Shown one piece after another: positions 17,949 to 26,714 of a DNA stretch of 64,000 nt. Every line of letters starts with the position of its first letter. The stretch's first letter is position 1. Source of the DNA: Acidicapsa dinghuensis. Lineage in GTDB: Bacteria > Acidobacteriota > Terriglobia > Terriglobales > Acidobacteriaceae. The notes below the pieces were generated by a model. It was not told where the DNA came from. It saw only the letters and a program-made list of their open reading frames with translations, and ran no database searches. The DNA lies in contig NZ_JAGSYH010000004.1 in assembly GCF_025685685.1 (NCBI RefSeq), positions 1-64,000 of the forward strand, read 5' to 3'. A program made the position numbers and the translations under genes.

Positions 17949-18362
17949 ATGCAAATACGAGCCAACGGCACATTTGATGTAAAGATGACTCCACAGGGAT
18001 GGGCTGAATCGCAGCCGGAAGCGGCTAAGACGCTCGGACGTTTTCTAATCGACAAACAAATTCATGGTGATCTCGAAGCCACGACGCAGGGACAGATGCT
18101 CGCCTGTTGCGACGGCAAGCCCAGTTCGTCCGGCGCATATGTAGCCATTGAGCGCGTAACGGGTACGCTGCATGGACGGAGCGGCAGCTTTGCGCTCTGT
18201 CACGTTGGCCTCATAGCGCAAGGCGCACCGGAGTTGACGATCAAAGTCGTACCCGGCTCAGGAACAGACGAATTGCATGGCATCGCAGGCGAGTTCAGGA
18301 TCAAGCGGGACGAAGGCAAGCACAGCTATGAGTTCGACTACACGTTAACCACGGAGCAATAG
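17949..18362 (+). CDS. DUF3224 domain protein
   Basis: A 137-residue protein of the DUF3224/allene-oxide-cyclase-like barrel group. It opens MQIRANGTFDVKMTPQGW, followed by IDKQIHGDLEATTQGQML, GAYVAIERVTGTLHGRSGSFALCH and a glycine-rich VPGSGTDELHGIAGEF, as in family members. The function is unknown. The ATG at 17949 was preferred because the family normally begins at this residue and GAGGCAGGA precedes it; the ATG at 17937 is possible. It is probably cytoplasmic. Confidence 0.8.
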   Translation: MQIRANGTFDVKMTPQGWAESQPEAAKTLGRFLIDKQIHGDLEATTQGQMLACCDGKPSSSGAYVAIERVTGTLHGRSGSFALCHVGLIAQGAPELTIKVVPGSGTDELHGIAGEFRIKRDEGKHSYEFDYTLTTEQ

Positions 18363-18416
18363 CCGGAACGGTTGGGTACCGGACCGAGCGCAGCCTTACC
18401 TGATAAAGTCGTGGTG

Positions 18417-19091
18417 ATGCACGTTACGAGCACAGTGTGGCTGCACTCGCTGGCGATTGTGGTCGCCGCCTATCTTCTTGGTTCTATTCCGACGGGCTAT
18501 CTGCTGATGCGAATCTTTCGCAGGCAGGATATTCGTACTCTTGGCAGCGGTAATATCGGCGCGACGAATGTGCTGCGCTCGGGCGCGAAGGGTTTAGGCG
18601 CGGCGACATTCCTGCTTGACGTGCTTAAGGGCATGTTGGCTGTATGGGTCGGAGCAAAGATCGGCGCTTCCGGCATTCCCATGATCAGACCGCATGATGC
18701 TATGACGCTGGCAGCTCTTTGCGCCGTGCTCGGTCACATGTTCCCCATATGGCTCGGGCTCAAGGGCGGCAAGGGAGTCGCTACGGCATTCGGCGTTTTC
18801 ATCATGCTCGTGCCTTATGCGGCGCTTGGTTCACTTGTACTCTTCATTGTAGTCTTTGCCATCAGCCGTATCGTTTCGCTGGCGTCGATTCTCGGCACCA
18901 TCGTGTTTCCTTTGCTTGCCTGGGTGCTCGCGCCGTGGGCCCATACCTATCTGCCGCTTGTTATCATCTGCCTCATCTGCGGATTGATCCTGGTCAAGCA
19001 TCAGCAGAATATTCTTCGCCTGATGGCGGGCACCGAATACCGCTTCGGTTCAAGTAAGAAGAATCCTCCACCTCCAACGGGAGCGGCATGA
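18417..19091 (+). CDS. plsY: Acyl-phosphate glycerol-3-phosphate acyltransferase PlsY
   Basis: Membrane enzyme that acylates glycerol-3-phosphate using acyl phosphate, the first step of phosphatidate synthesis. Hallmarks are LLGSIPTGYLL, RTLGSGNIGATNVLRSG, a GHMFPIWLGLKGGKGVAT loop and multiple transmembrane helices. The ATG at 18417 gives 224 residues; the longer frame starts with TTG. The last codons overlap the gpsA start (GCATGA), coupling the acyltransferase to the enzyme that makes its substrate. Confidence 0.92.
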   Translation: MHVTSTVWLHSLAIVVAAYLLGSIPTGYLLMRIFRRQDIRTLGSGNIGATNVLRSGAKGLGAATFLLDVLKGMLAVWVGAKIGASGIPMIRPHDAMTLAALCAVLGHMFPIWLGLKGGKGVATAFGVFIMLVPYAALGSLVLFIVVFAISRIVSLASILGTIVFPLLAWVLAPWAHTYLPLVIICLICGLILVKHQQNILRLMAGTEYRFGSSKKNPPPPTGAA

Positions 19092-20101
19092 GCTCCATCA
19101 CTGTAATCGGTGCTGGTTCCTGGGGAACAGCGATTGCTCTGTCCCTTGCGGCGAATCCTGAGCACGAGGTTATGTTGTGGCCTCATCGCGCGGAGGCTGC
19201 TGCCGTGCTGTTGCGCGATCGCGAAAATCATCAGTATCTGCCCGGCTTTGCACTTCCTGAAGCGCTCAAGATCGTTACAGACGAACGTGAAGCCGTTTCG
19301 AGCGCCGAGATACTCGTCTTCGTTACGCCCTCTGAATTTCTGCGCTCGACGGTATCGCGGCTCGCTCCTTACTTGGACTCAGGACAGATTTTGCTGAGCG
19401 CGACAAAGGGCATCGAGGACCACTCGCATCTGCGCATGACTCAGGTGATCGCCAGCGCCATCGGAGATGCGGAAGTACCGCCATCTATCGGCGCGTTGAG
19501 CGGTCCTTCCTTTGCGCAGGAAGTCGCTGCTGGCATGCCAACGGCGCTCACTGTCGCGTTCTCTGAGCCTGCCGTTGCCACTGCAATTCAGAAGGCGGTT
19601 TCAAACCCCTCATTGCGCCTTTACACCAGCGACGATCTCATCGGTGTGGAGATGGGTGGTGCGCTCAAGAATGTAATTGCTATCGCGGCCGGAGTACTTG
19701 CGGGTCTTGGGCTTGGGTTGAATTCGGCTGCTGGCCTGATTACACGCGGCATCGCGGAAATGACCCGGCTTGCCGTCGCCTGTGGAGGACGCAGGGAGAC
19801 CCTGGCAGGCCTCAGCGGTATCGGCGATCTGGTGCTTACCTGCACCGGCTCGCTCTCACGTAACCGCACGGTCGGTTTCGAGCTCGGCCGAGGACGCAAG
19901 CTGCCTGAGATTCTCGCAGGTCTTGATGGCAAGGTCGCAGAAGGCGTTCGAACCACTCGCGCAGCTCTTGGGCTGGCACGAAGCCTTGGCGTGGAGATGC
20001 CAATCACCGAACAGATGGAACTGATCCTCGATGAAGACAAAGACCCCAAGGCGGCGATCCGTGACCTGATGCTGCGTCCCGGCCGCCACGAAGAGGACTG
20101 A
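19088..20101 (+). CDS. gpsA: Glycerol-3-phosphate dehydrogenase [NAD(P)+]
   Basis: Cytoplasmic enzyme making sn-glycerol-3-phosphate from dihydroxyacetone phosphate. The Rossmann motif GAGSWGTAIA lies at residues 7-16, SATKGIE and GALSGPSFAQEVAAG follow, and GVEMGGALKNVIAIAAG carries the catalytic Lys; GIGDLVLTC and GxxxExVxTT-like EGVRTTRAA are present. At 337 residues it is typical. It overlaps plsY by four bases, giving a two-gene phospholipid unit. Confidence 0.95.
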   Translation: MSSITVIGAGSWGTAIALSLAANPEHEVMLWPHRAEAAAVLLRDRENHQYLPGFALPEALKIVTDEREAVSSAEILVFVTPSEFLRSTVSRLAPYLDSGQILLSATKGIEDHSHLRMTQVIASAIGDAEVPPSIGALSGPSFAQEVAAGMPTALTVAFSEPAVATAIQKAVSNPSLRLYTSDDLIGVEMGGALKNVIAIAAGVLAGLGLGLNSAAGLITRGIAEMTRLAVACGGRRETLAGLSGIGDLVLTCTGSLSRNRTVGFELGRGRKLPEILAGLDGKVAEGVRTTRAALGLARSLGVEMPITEQMELILDEDKDPKAAIRDLMLRPGRHEED

Positions 20102-20131
20102 TCTTCAAGCAGCCGGGATTCAGGTACATTT

Positions 20132-20851
20132 TTAGTTCTGCGGCTTCTGTGGCGCGGGTTGCTGGGTCGAAGGTTGTTGCGTTGTGGATGGCTTAGGTTT
20201 GGGCGTTGTCTTTTTTCTGACAACTTTTTTCTTGGGCGGCACACACGGCTCAGGCTTTGGCGCCGGTGGAGGAGTCGCGAGAGCGGTCTGGAGCGCCTGC
20301 TCCTTCTGCCTCAAGGTCACTTGCAGCGTGCCGAATTGCTTGTCCTGGTCTGCCGCTACCGATTGCAACTGAGCATCGAGGATGCTGCGCGAGTGTTCAA
20401 GGCCAGCCTGTGCCTGCTGTAGAGACTGCACCTGGTCGGAAGGAGCTGAGATACGGGCCGCATCCACGACCCGCAGAAACACATCGTAGAGAGCGTCCAC
20501 GTTGCGAGAGAGTGGAAGGGTTTTGCTGATCTGCGCGGGCGCGGAATCGGCGTCTGTCATCAGGCCGGGCAGCCGGTTCTGCATATCGGCCATGATGGAA
20601 CTGATATGGTCCTGCGCCTCCTGCCGCACGTTGCCGCGCTTCCATTTGTCGAGATTGAGGGAGCTGATGGAGCTCTTCAATCCATCCAGAGATGGTTGCA
20701 GGATCGCCGATGGTTTCTGAACGGCAGTCGCTGGTGCAGATTGAGCAGGGGCTGGAGCCGGGTTAGGAGTGAGAGCCGGTTGCTGAGCAATCGAACCGAC
20801 AGAAAGGGTAACAATCGCCGCGCTTAAGGCGGCTAAGTAAAAAGTCCGCAT
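20132..20851 (-). CDS. Secreted Pro-rich hypothetical protein
   Basis: A 239-residue protein with signal peptide MRTFYLAALSAAIVTLSVG...AQQ. A Pro/Ala-rich linker (about 25-50) is followed by a mainly helical region (about 55-195, including ISSIMADMQNRLPG and a coiled-coil-like SRSILDAQLQSVAADQDKQ). The tail is very rich in Lys, Pro, Thr and Gln (PKKKVVRKKTTPKPKP). No family was recognised. The basic tail suggests binding to an anionic surface such as cell wall or DNA, which is speculation. The ATG at 20851 begins the signal peptide directly and replaces the longer frame (20887). It converges on gpsA with a 30-bp gap. Confidence 0.7.
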   Translation of the reverse strand: MRTFYLAALSAAIVTLSVGSIAQQPALTPNPAPAPAQSAPATAVQKPSAILQPSLDGLKSSISSLNLDKWKRGNVRQEAQDHISSIMADMQNRLPGLMTDADSAPAQISKTLPLSRNVDALYDVFLRVVDAARISAPSDQVQSLQQAQAGLEHSRSILDAQLQSVAADQDKQFGTLQVTLRQKEQALQTALATPPPAPKPEPCVPPKKKVVRKKTTPKPKPSTTQQPSTQQPAPQKPQN

Positions 20852-21035
20852 CTGTTTTATCTTCCTGCAAACGTCTGATGCTCGCAAAGCGTAAACCGTA
20901 AGCTGAACAATCGAGATCGGGGAAAAAAGTTGCCTCGCGCCGATAATTTTTGGGAGCTAGCTGCTTTCCGCACACCAAAGCAGTGAGAACCGGGAACAGC
21001 AACGCGGCTGGTAGACTCAAAACTGGATAGCGAGC

Positions 21036-22082
21036 ATGTTTTCAAGGCTTTTTGGCGGGAAAAAAGACGAGCAGGTCGAAGAATCAGAAGCGTTAGAGCA
21101 GGTTCCAGAACCAGAAAAGGTTGCTGAAGAACCAGAAGCTGAGGCGCGAGGCAGATTCGGTTTCGGGTCGGGCTTTCTGGACCGGATGCGGCAGGCGGTT
21201 ACGCGCACCCGCGAGTCGCTTTCGTCGCGGCTGGAAGGGGTACTGGCGCTCACACGGACCGTCGATGAGTCGGCGTTGGAAGATCTTGAATCTGCGCTAC
21301 TTACGAGCGATCTCGGGCTGCCGACGACGACCGCGATCCTGGATCAATTGCGTGACCACGCGCGACGCAAGGATATCGACGGCGGCGAGGAGCTGAGGGA
21401 GCTGCTGAAAGAGCAGATTCAGGCGATTCTGGAGGCTCCGGCGCGACCAATTGTTGAGCCTGCTGAGCCACCGAAAGTTATCTTTCTGGTGGGCGTAAAC
21501 GGGACTGGAAAGACCACCACTACGGGCAAGTTGGCTGCCTGGTATCGCGCTGAAAACAAAAGCGTTCTGCTATGTGCGGCTGACACTTTCCGCGCGGCGG
21601 CGATTGAGCAGCTTGAGGTTTGGGCTGGGCGGTCGGGCGTGGAGATGATTCGCAGCCGCCAGGGAGCCGATCCGGCGGCGGTGCTGTATGACGCTGTCGC
21701 GGCGGCGAAAGCACGATCTGCCGACATTCTTGTCGTGGATACGGCGGGCCGTCTGCACACGAAATCGGGCTTGATGGATGAGCTTGAGAAGATGCGCCGA
21801 ACGGCTAAACGATTGATTCCAGAGGCTCCGCACGAGGTGCTGCTGGTGATGGACGCCACCACCGGGCAGAACGGGCTGCAGCAGGCGAGGCTGTTTACCG
21901 AGGCTTCCGGCGTGACAGGGATTGTGCTGACTAAGCTGGATGGAACGGCGAAAGGCGGCATTGCTGTCGCGATTGCTCGGGAGTTGAATCTGCCGGTGCG
22001 GTTTGTTGGTGTGGGCGAGAAGATTGGCGATCTGCTGGAATTCGACCCTGCGGCTTTTGCGGATTCTCTGTTGAGCAAGTAG
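21036..22082 (+). CDS. ftsY: Signal recognition particle receptor FtsY
   Basis: SRP GTPase receptor that docks ribosome-SRP complexes at the inner membrane for co-translational insertion. A short acidic A region (about 1-40, Glu-rich) precedes the helical N domain and the NG GTPase domain: P-loop GVNGTGKTTTTGK (about 153-165), DTFRAAAIEQL, DTAGRLHTKSGLMDEL, TKLDGTAKGG and GVGEKIGDLLEF. It is full length at 348 residues. A 21-bp repeat array lies directly downstream. Confidence 0.96.
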   Translation: MFSRLFGGKKDEQVEESEALEQVPEPEKVAEEPEAEARGRFGFGSGFLDRMRQAVTRTRESLSSRLEGVLALTRTVDESALEDLESALLTSDLGLPTTTAILDQLRDHARRKDIDGGEELRELLKEQIQAILEAPARPIVEPAEPPKVIFLVGVNGTGKTTTTGKLAAWYRAENKSVLLCAADTFRAAAIEQLEVWAGRSGVEMIRSRQGADPAAVLYDAVAAAKARSADILVVDTAGRLHTKSGLMDELEKMRRTAKRLIPEAPHEVLLVMDATTGQNGLQQARLFTEASGVTGIVLTKLDGTAKGGIAVAIARELNLPVRFVGVGEKIGDLLEFDPAAFADSLLSK

Positions 22083-22107
22083 TGGCCTGATTTCCGGATC
22101 GATCCGC

Positions 22108-22233
22108 TGCGCAATCGGCGTCGGACGTTGCGCAATATTTGTACGACGATGCGCAATCGCTGTCGGACACTGCGCAATCTTCGTTGGACGTTGCGCAATC
22201 CTTATGCGACGAAGCGTAATCTTTGTTGCGGAG
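22108..22233 (-). repeat. Six-unit 21-bp tandem repeat (GATTGC array 2, reverse orientation)
   Basis: TGCGCAATC or a one-to-two-base variant starts at 22108, 22129, 22150, 22171, 22192 and 22213, exactly every 21 bp; on the minus strand this reads GATTGCGCA. The second half of each unit varies around CGTCGGACG. It has the same core and period as array 1 (361-465) but the opposite orientation, and lies between ftsY and ribD. No stop codon interrupts the minus-strand frames, which explains the long spurious reading frames here. Confidence 0.88.
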
Positions 22234-22282
22234 GCAATCAGGGGGTACGGCTTTTGGCGATGCTCCCAGGCTCGCACATCAG

Positions 22283-23425
22283 ATGAACCACGATTCGGAA
22301 ATTTCAACTCAGGAAATTGATCGCCCTTGGATGCTGCGTGCACTGGAGCTTGCGGCCCAGGGCATAAGCCTCTGCTCGCCCAACCCTGTCGTAGGCTGCG
22401 TGATTCTGGATAAGAATGGCGCACTTGCTGGGGAGGGCTGGCATGAATATGAGAGACGCGACCACGCTGAAGTGGTCGCGTTACGCTCGGCAGGTGACCG
22501 CGCCCGCGGAGGCACCGCGTACGTGACGCTTGAGCCGTGCAATCACACCGGACGGACCGGTCCCTGCTCTGAGGCACTGATTGCTGCGGGGGTGAAACGA
22601 GTGGTGGCGGCAACGCTCGATCCGAATTCGTTGACGGCGGGGCGCGGCGTGCGCAGGCTGCGCGAGGCGGGGGTCGTGGTTGAAGCTGGCTTGTGCGAGG
22701 CAGAAGCGCGGCGGATGAACGAGGGATTTGCCAAGTGGATTGTGACGCGCCGGCCACTGGTGCTGATGAAGGTGGCAATGACGCTGGATGGGCGCATTGC
22801 TCCTCCGGCGGGGCATCACAAGCAGCGGCAGCCGTATTGGATTACCGGTGAGGCTTCGCGGGCCACGGTGCAGACGCTGCGCTGGATGGCTGACGCGGTA
22901 CTGACCGGTGTGGATACGGTGATCGAGGACGATCCGATGATGACGGACCGTAGTGGGATGCCGCGGCGCAGGCCTCTTTTGCGTGTGATCCTCGATTCGG
23001 CGCTGCGGATGCCTCTCGATTCAAAACTGGTGAAGACTGCTAATCAGGACGTGATGGTCGCGACAGTCAGCCAGGATCAGAAGCGAATTGAGGCGTTAAC
23101 GGAGCGAGGAGTGCGCGTGGAAGTGCTGGCTTCGGAGGCTGGGCGGGTTTCGCTGCCAAAGCTGTTTGAGAAGCTTGGAGCTGAGTGTGTGCTCACGCTG
23201 CTAACAGAGACAGGAACGCGGCTCAACACTGCGCTGTTGGCTGGCGGTCTCGTGGATCGGATCAAGATTTTCTGCTCACCGCAGATCATGGGTTCCGATG
23301 CAGTGCCGGCGTTTCGCGGGCTTAGCCCGGCGGTGAATCTTGAGCACGCAGAGATTGAGCGGCATGGGAATGACTTCAGCGTGAGCGCGCTACTGCGTGA
23401 TCCGTGGAGTGAGGCTGCGAGGTGA
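22283..23425 (+). CDS. ribD: Riboflavin biosynthesis deaminase/reductase RibD
   Basis: Bifunctional enzyme that deaminates and then reduces the pyrimidine intermediate of riboflavin synthesis. The deaminase domain shows the zinc motif HAEVVALRSAGDRARGG and PCNHTGRTGPCSEAL; the reductase domain starts near residue 155 (RPLVLMKVAMTLDGRIA, ITGEASRATVQTLR, DAVLTGVDTVIEDDP). The ATG at 22283 was chosen; an upstream frame from 22223 would begin inside the repeat array, and an ATG at 22331 is a shorter option. Its stop overlaps the GNAT start. The riboflavin synthase gene lies 2.5 kb downstream. Confidence 0.92.
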   Translation: MNHDSEISTQEIDRPWMLRALELAAQGISLCSPNPVVGCVILDKNGALAGEGWHEYERRDHAEVVALRSAGDRARGGTAYVTLEPCNHTGRTGPCSEALIAAGVKRVVAATLDPNSLTAGRGVRRLREAGVVVEAGLCEAEARRMNEGFAKWIVTRRPLVLMKVAMTLDGRIAPPAGHHKQRQPYWITGEASRATVQTLRWMADAVLTGVDTVIEDDPMMTDRSGMPRRRPLLRVILDSALRMPLDSKLVKTANQDVMVATVSQDQKRIEALTERGVRVEVLASEAGRVSLPKLFEKLGAECVLTLLTETGTRLNTALLAGGLVDRIKIFCSPQIMGSDAVPAFRGLSPAVNLEHAEIERHGNDFSVSALLRDPWSEAAR

Positions 23426-24000
23426 GTGCAAGGGCCGAAGCGGCGCGGCTTTTGGTTCGGCCTGTGATTCCAGAGCTTTGGCCAGCACTCGAAGATTTGT
23501 TTGGTGAGCGTGGAGCGTGCGCTGGCTGTTGGTGTATGTATTGGCGGATCGGCGCGGCCTACCGCAAGCGACCCGCGAGTGAAAATCGCAATGAATTTCA
23601 AGCCCTCGTGAGAGAGGGTCCGGCACCGGGTTTGCTGGCTTTTGCTGGAGAACTTGCGGTGGGGTGGTGCCAGGTAACTCCGCGCGATGCGCTGTCGTGG
23701 ATCGACAAAACGTGGCGATTGAAACGAGCGGATGATGTGCCGGTATGGGCTATTTCCTGCTTTTATGTGCGTAAGGGATGGAGACGCAAGGGAGTGACGC
23801 GGGCGCTGATTGATGGCGCTGTGGAGAAGGCGAAGGCTGCAGGTGCGCCAGCTATAGAAGCTTATCCCTTGGATGGCACGGTTTCACCAAGCTCTACCAG
23901 CACCGGGTATGCTTCGACATTTCTGCGAGCAGGGTTTCGCGAGGTAGCCCGGTGGTCGCCAGAGAAGCCGATCATGCGATATGAACTTAGAGGAAAATGA
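23422..24000 (+). CDS. GNAT family N-acetyltransferase
   Basis: A 192-residue acetyltransferase. The N-terminal GACAGCWCMYWR resembles the Cys/Trp-rich element of one GNAT subfamily. The acetyl-CoA loop is VRKGWRRKGVTRALIDGAVE (about 113-132), followed by AIEAYPLDG and a C-terminal FLRAGFREVAR. The substrate is unknown. The GTG start (23422) overlaps the ribD stop by four bases, so it is translated with ribD, but no role in riboflavin synthesis is known. Confidence 0.82.
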   Translation: MSARAEAARLLVRPVIPELWPALEDLFGERGACAGCWCMYWRIGAAYRKRPASENRNEFQALVREGPAPGLLAFAGELAVGWCQVTPRDALSWIDKTWRLKRADDVPVWAISCFYVRKGWRRKGVTRALIDGAVEKAKAAGAPAIEAYPLDGTVSPSSTSTGYASTFLRAGFREVARWSPEKPIMRYELRGK

Positions 24001-24054
24001 GCGCTCCATACCTGCAACTCTCTGTTGTCGCGCAGCTCGAGGTTGAATTGCTCA

Positions 24055-25788
24055 TCATCGGCCTTTTTCCTGACCAGCCCACATAGACTTCATCTCGCTT
24101 ATCTGCAAGCGATTGATTTGGGTCGTATCACTTCCAGCTGCGAGTTCGAGGCCGTGGGCGCAGGTGCCGGTGGACAGCTCTCTTACGAGATAGCGTGCGC
24201 CTTGATCGACAAAAATCTCTGCTACTCCTTTGTCGATCAATATCTCGATAGAACCGCTGCCACTCTGCAGCTCTTCGGATTGGATTGTGGCAATCGGATT
24301 TCCGTTGTAGCGAATGGAGAGCGCATCATTGGTCGCGAGCGCGACGTTGAGGCTCACGTCGAGAGGATTCGATCCGGCTTCGTTCAACGCTCGATTGGCA
24401 TCGGTTAGCGTCAAGGATGACAGCGTTTTTGTTGTCCGATGCAGCTTCTCTATTTCCGCAATGGGAGTCGCGCGCATTCTGAGGCCATCTTGCGTGGTTA
24501 CCAGCTTGAACTCCGTGGGAAACAGCATCATTTGGGTGAAAGGCATTCCCTCAAACTTGATTCTTCCCCATGCCATTTGAATTCGCCTGCCATCGGGCAT
24601 TTCAGCGAAGGATTGCGCCGCATAGAGAGCATCGTCCCCGTGGAGGTTTTTGCCTTCTGCGTAGTGAAGCTCTGGAGATTCCGGCGTGAACGATTCGCCG
24701 TCAAAGCTGCCGATGTAGTAGTTTACTGAGCCTCCGTGAAGAATCCACTTGGTGCGGTGGGGATCTCCATCGACTGGGAGCTCAAAAAGATCGGGACACT
24801 CGTAGAGGCCTTTAAAATGGCTCTTTCGCGTCCATTGCTTCAGATCGTTGGAAGTGAAGATGGACAAGCCATCCTTTTCAAACAGGACCATGACCCAATG
24901 ATGGGTTGGCTCGTACCAGAAGACATGTGGATCTCTTGTGTCGTTGGAGCCCACTTCGCGATTGGTGTCGAGAACTGGATTGCCAGTGTAGCGAGTGAAG
25001 GTGACTCCGTTATCTGTGCTGTAGGCGATGCACTGCACCTGCTTTTTTGTGTGTCGATCAAAGGCCGTATAGAAGAGCACGAGAGCATCTTTGCCCCATC
25101 CTCCGACATTGTTGTGATCAACAAAGCTGCTGCCGGACCAGGGTGAGCCGAGGTGGTCAAGCATGAGTGCGGGGGCAAGTTCGCGCCAATGAACGAGGTC
25201 TTTGCTCACAGCGTGTCCCCAGTACATGAAGCCCGTGTCCCAGTTGTTGCCAAAGGGGAATGCCTGCCAGAAAAGATGGTATTGGCCCCGGTAGAAGATT
25301 GGGCCATTTACGTCGTTGTTCCAACCGCGTTTCACGGTGAAGTGGAACTGAGGACGATCACGTTCTTTGTAAAGGGTGTTTGCTCCTTCGATCTTGTCTG
25401 ACTGATAGATACGATTGAGAGCGGCCTGTGAGGATGGACCTGAGAGCGTAATGGTCTGCCCTTTGAACTGGCTGACGTCGATGAATATCCAGTAGTCAGG
25501 AGATTGCTCTGCCAACTGTGCGGGGAACTCACGCTTTTGAACGCCATCGACCTGGATTTGAAAGACGTGCATTTCACTCGAATTTGCGATTGGGATATTG
25601 AGGTAGTGCTTTGAGATGTGGAGTGTTCTGCTTTGCGCGAGAAGACAGATCGGGGCAGTGAGTAGAACGATTGCGAGAGCAGTGCGAAGGGAGCGGAAAC
25701 GAAGTTGCTGCTTCACGCCATGCGAGCATCGCGGATCGTTGCTATTCCCGGTAAGTACGAGAGGTGCGAAAGGAAGTCTGAACTGCAC
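24055..25788 (-). CDS. GH32-like fructan hydrolase, exported
   Basis: A 577-residue protein of glycoside hydrolase family 32 (levanase/inulinase/invertase type). The nucleophile motif, usually WMNDPNG, reads WNNDVNG here, with the Asp kept. The transition-state Asp is in TRDPHVFWYE and the acid/base Glu in GLYECPDLFEL; a C-terminal beta-sandwich follows (about 440-577). About 90 extra residues precede the propeller. The GTG at 25788 has GGAGG 6 nt upstream; a later GTG (25716) would place the hydrophobic signal (RTALAIVLLTAPICLLAQ) closer to the N-terminus. It acts outside the cytoplasm; whether on fructan or another sugar is open. Confidence 0.83.
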   Translation of the reverse strand: MQFRLPFAPLVLTGNSNDPRCSHGVKQQLRFRSLRTALAIVLLTAPICLLAQSRTLHISKHYLNIPIANSSEMHVFQIQVDGVQKREFPAQLAEQSPDYWIFIDVSQFKGQTITLSGPSSQAALNRIYQSDKIEGANTLYKERDRPQFHFTVKRGWNNDVNGPIFYRGQYHLFWQAFPFGNNWDTGFMYWGHAVSKDLVHWRELAPALMLDHLGSPWSGSSFVDHNNVGGWGKDALVLFYTAFDRHTKKQVQCIAYSTDNGVTFTRYTGNPVLDTNREVGSNDTRDPHVFWYEPTHHWVMVLFEKDGLSIFTSNDLKQWTRKSHFKGLYECPDLFELPVDGDPHRTKWILHGGSVNYYIGSFDGESFTPESPELHYAEGKNLHGDDALYAAQSFAEMPDGRRIQMAWGRIKFEGMPFTQMMLFPTEFKLVTTQDGLRMRATPIAEIEKLHRTTKTLSSLTLTDANRALNEAGSNPLDVSLNVALATNDALSIRYNGNPIATIQSEELQSGSGSIEILIDKGVAEIFVDQGARYLVRELSTGTCAHGLELAAGSDTTQINRLQISEMKSMWAGQEKGR

Positions 25789-25936
25789 AAATGTCCTCCA
25801 ACCGAGAATTTTCCAGGAATCAAATGACCGCGTTGATCAGCGAACGGGAGTCAACGAACAATGTCCATGCTAGTGGATGAAAGCCGGCAGCCGCATGGTA
25901 GCTTGAAGTTGCACCGCGAAGGGGTAAGCTGGAGAT

Positions 25937-26641
25937 ATGTTTACGGGAATTGTTGAGCGAACGGGAACGATTGTCGGCGTGGTGGAACACGGTGCAGTGA
26001 AGCGCATTACCGTAGATGCTCCGGAGTTGGCGGGGACGCTACGTGAGGGAGACTCGCTGGCGGTGTCGGGTGTGTGCCTGACGGCGCTGGAGGTGAATCC
26101 TCGGTATTTTTATGCGGACCTTGCGGCGGAGACGCTGGAGCGGACTTCGCTTGGATCGCTGAAGGCGGGATCGAAGGTGAACCTTGAATTGCCGACGGCG
26201 GCTGGTGCTCCGCTGGGTGGGCATATCGTGCAGGGGCACGTGGATGGGACTGGAACGCTGGTTTCGCTGGAACCGGTGGCTCCGCTGACCACGACTACGA
26301 CGGCGGAAGAACTGGAAGCGGCACGCGAAACAACGGACTGGTGGCTTACGGTGAGAGTGCCGGAGCACGTGCGCGGATTCCTGGTGGAAAAGGGATCGGT
26401 GGCGATTGAGGGCATCAGCCTGACGATTGCGAAGACGACGATTCCCGAGGGCGGGGATACGATCTCGGTTGCGATTTTGCCGCTGACGTACTGGAGAACG
26501 AATCTGCATACGCTGAGCGCGGGCGCGCCGGTGAATGTAGAGGCGGATGTGTTGATGAAGCTGGCTGTACAGCGGATGGACACTGCGAAGAAGGCGGAGT
26601 TTGAAATTACGGAAGAGTGGCTGGTGACGAATGGCTATTGA
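25937..26641 (+). CDS. ribE: Riboflavin synthase alpha subunit
   Basis: It dismutates two 6,7-dimethyl-8-ribityllumazine molecules to riboflavin. The two-barrel fold is visible: MFTGIVERTG and DSLAVSGVCLT in barrel 1, GGHIVQGHVDGTG between, and VEKGSVAIEGISLTI in barrel 2. At 234 residues it is slightly longer than usual because of a Thr/Glu-rich insertion near residue 115 (TTTTTAEELEAARETTD). No FMN riboswitch pattern was recognised upstream. It is separated from ribD by the GNAT and GH32 genes. Confidence 0.93.
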   Translation: MFTGIVERTGTIVGVVEHGAVKRITVDAPELAGTLREGDSLAVSGVCLTALEVNPRYFYADLAAETLERTSLGSLKAGSKVNLELPTAAGAPLGGHIVQGHVDGTGTLVSLEPVAPLTTTTTAEELEAARETTDWWLTVRVPEHVRGFLVEKGSVAIEGISLTIAKTTIPEGGDTISVAILPLTYWRTNLHTLSAGAPVNVEADVLMKLAVQRMDTAKKAEFEITEEWLVTNGY

Positions 26642-26714
26642 TGATTACATCTGGCACGTTTCTTTCTGAAATGCGTTCGTTCGTCTCTGTGATGCAAGCC
26701 ATTATCCTGAGTTT

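Noticed and set aside
22108..22233. CRISPR array
   Set aside because: Period is only 21 bp, there are no separate spacers of 30-40 bp, and no cas gene is present.
21570..22778. A 402-codon minus-strand frame across ftsY, the repeat array and ribD
   Set aside because: It is antisense to two well-identified genes and is open mainly because the 21-bp repeat has no stops.
25789..25936. FMN riboswitch upstream of ribE
   Set aside because: The conserved RFN element pattern is not visible.
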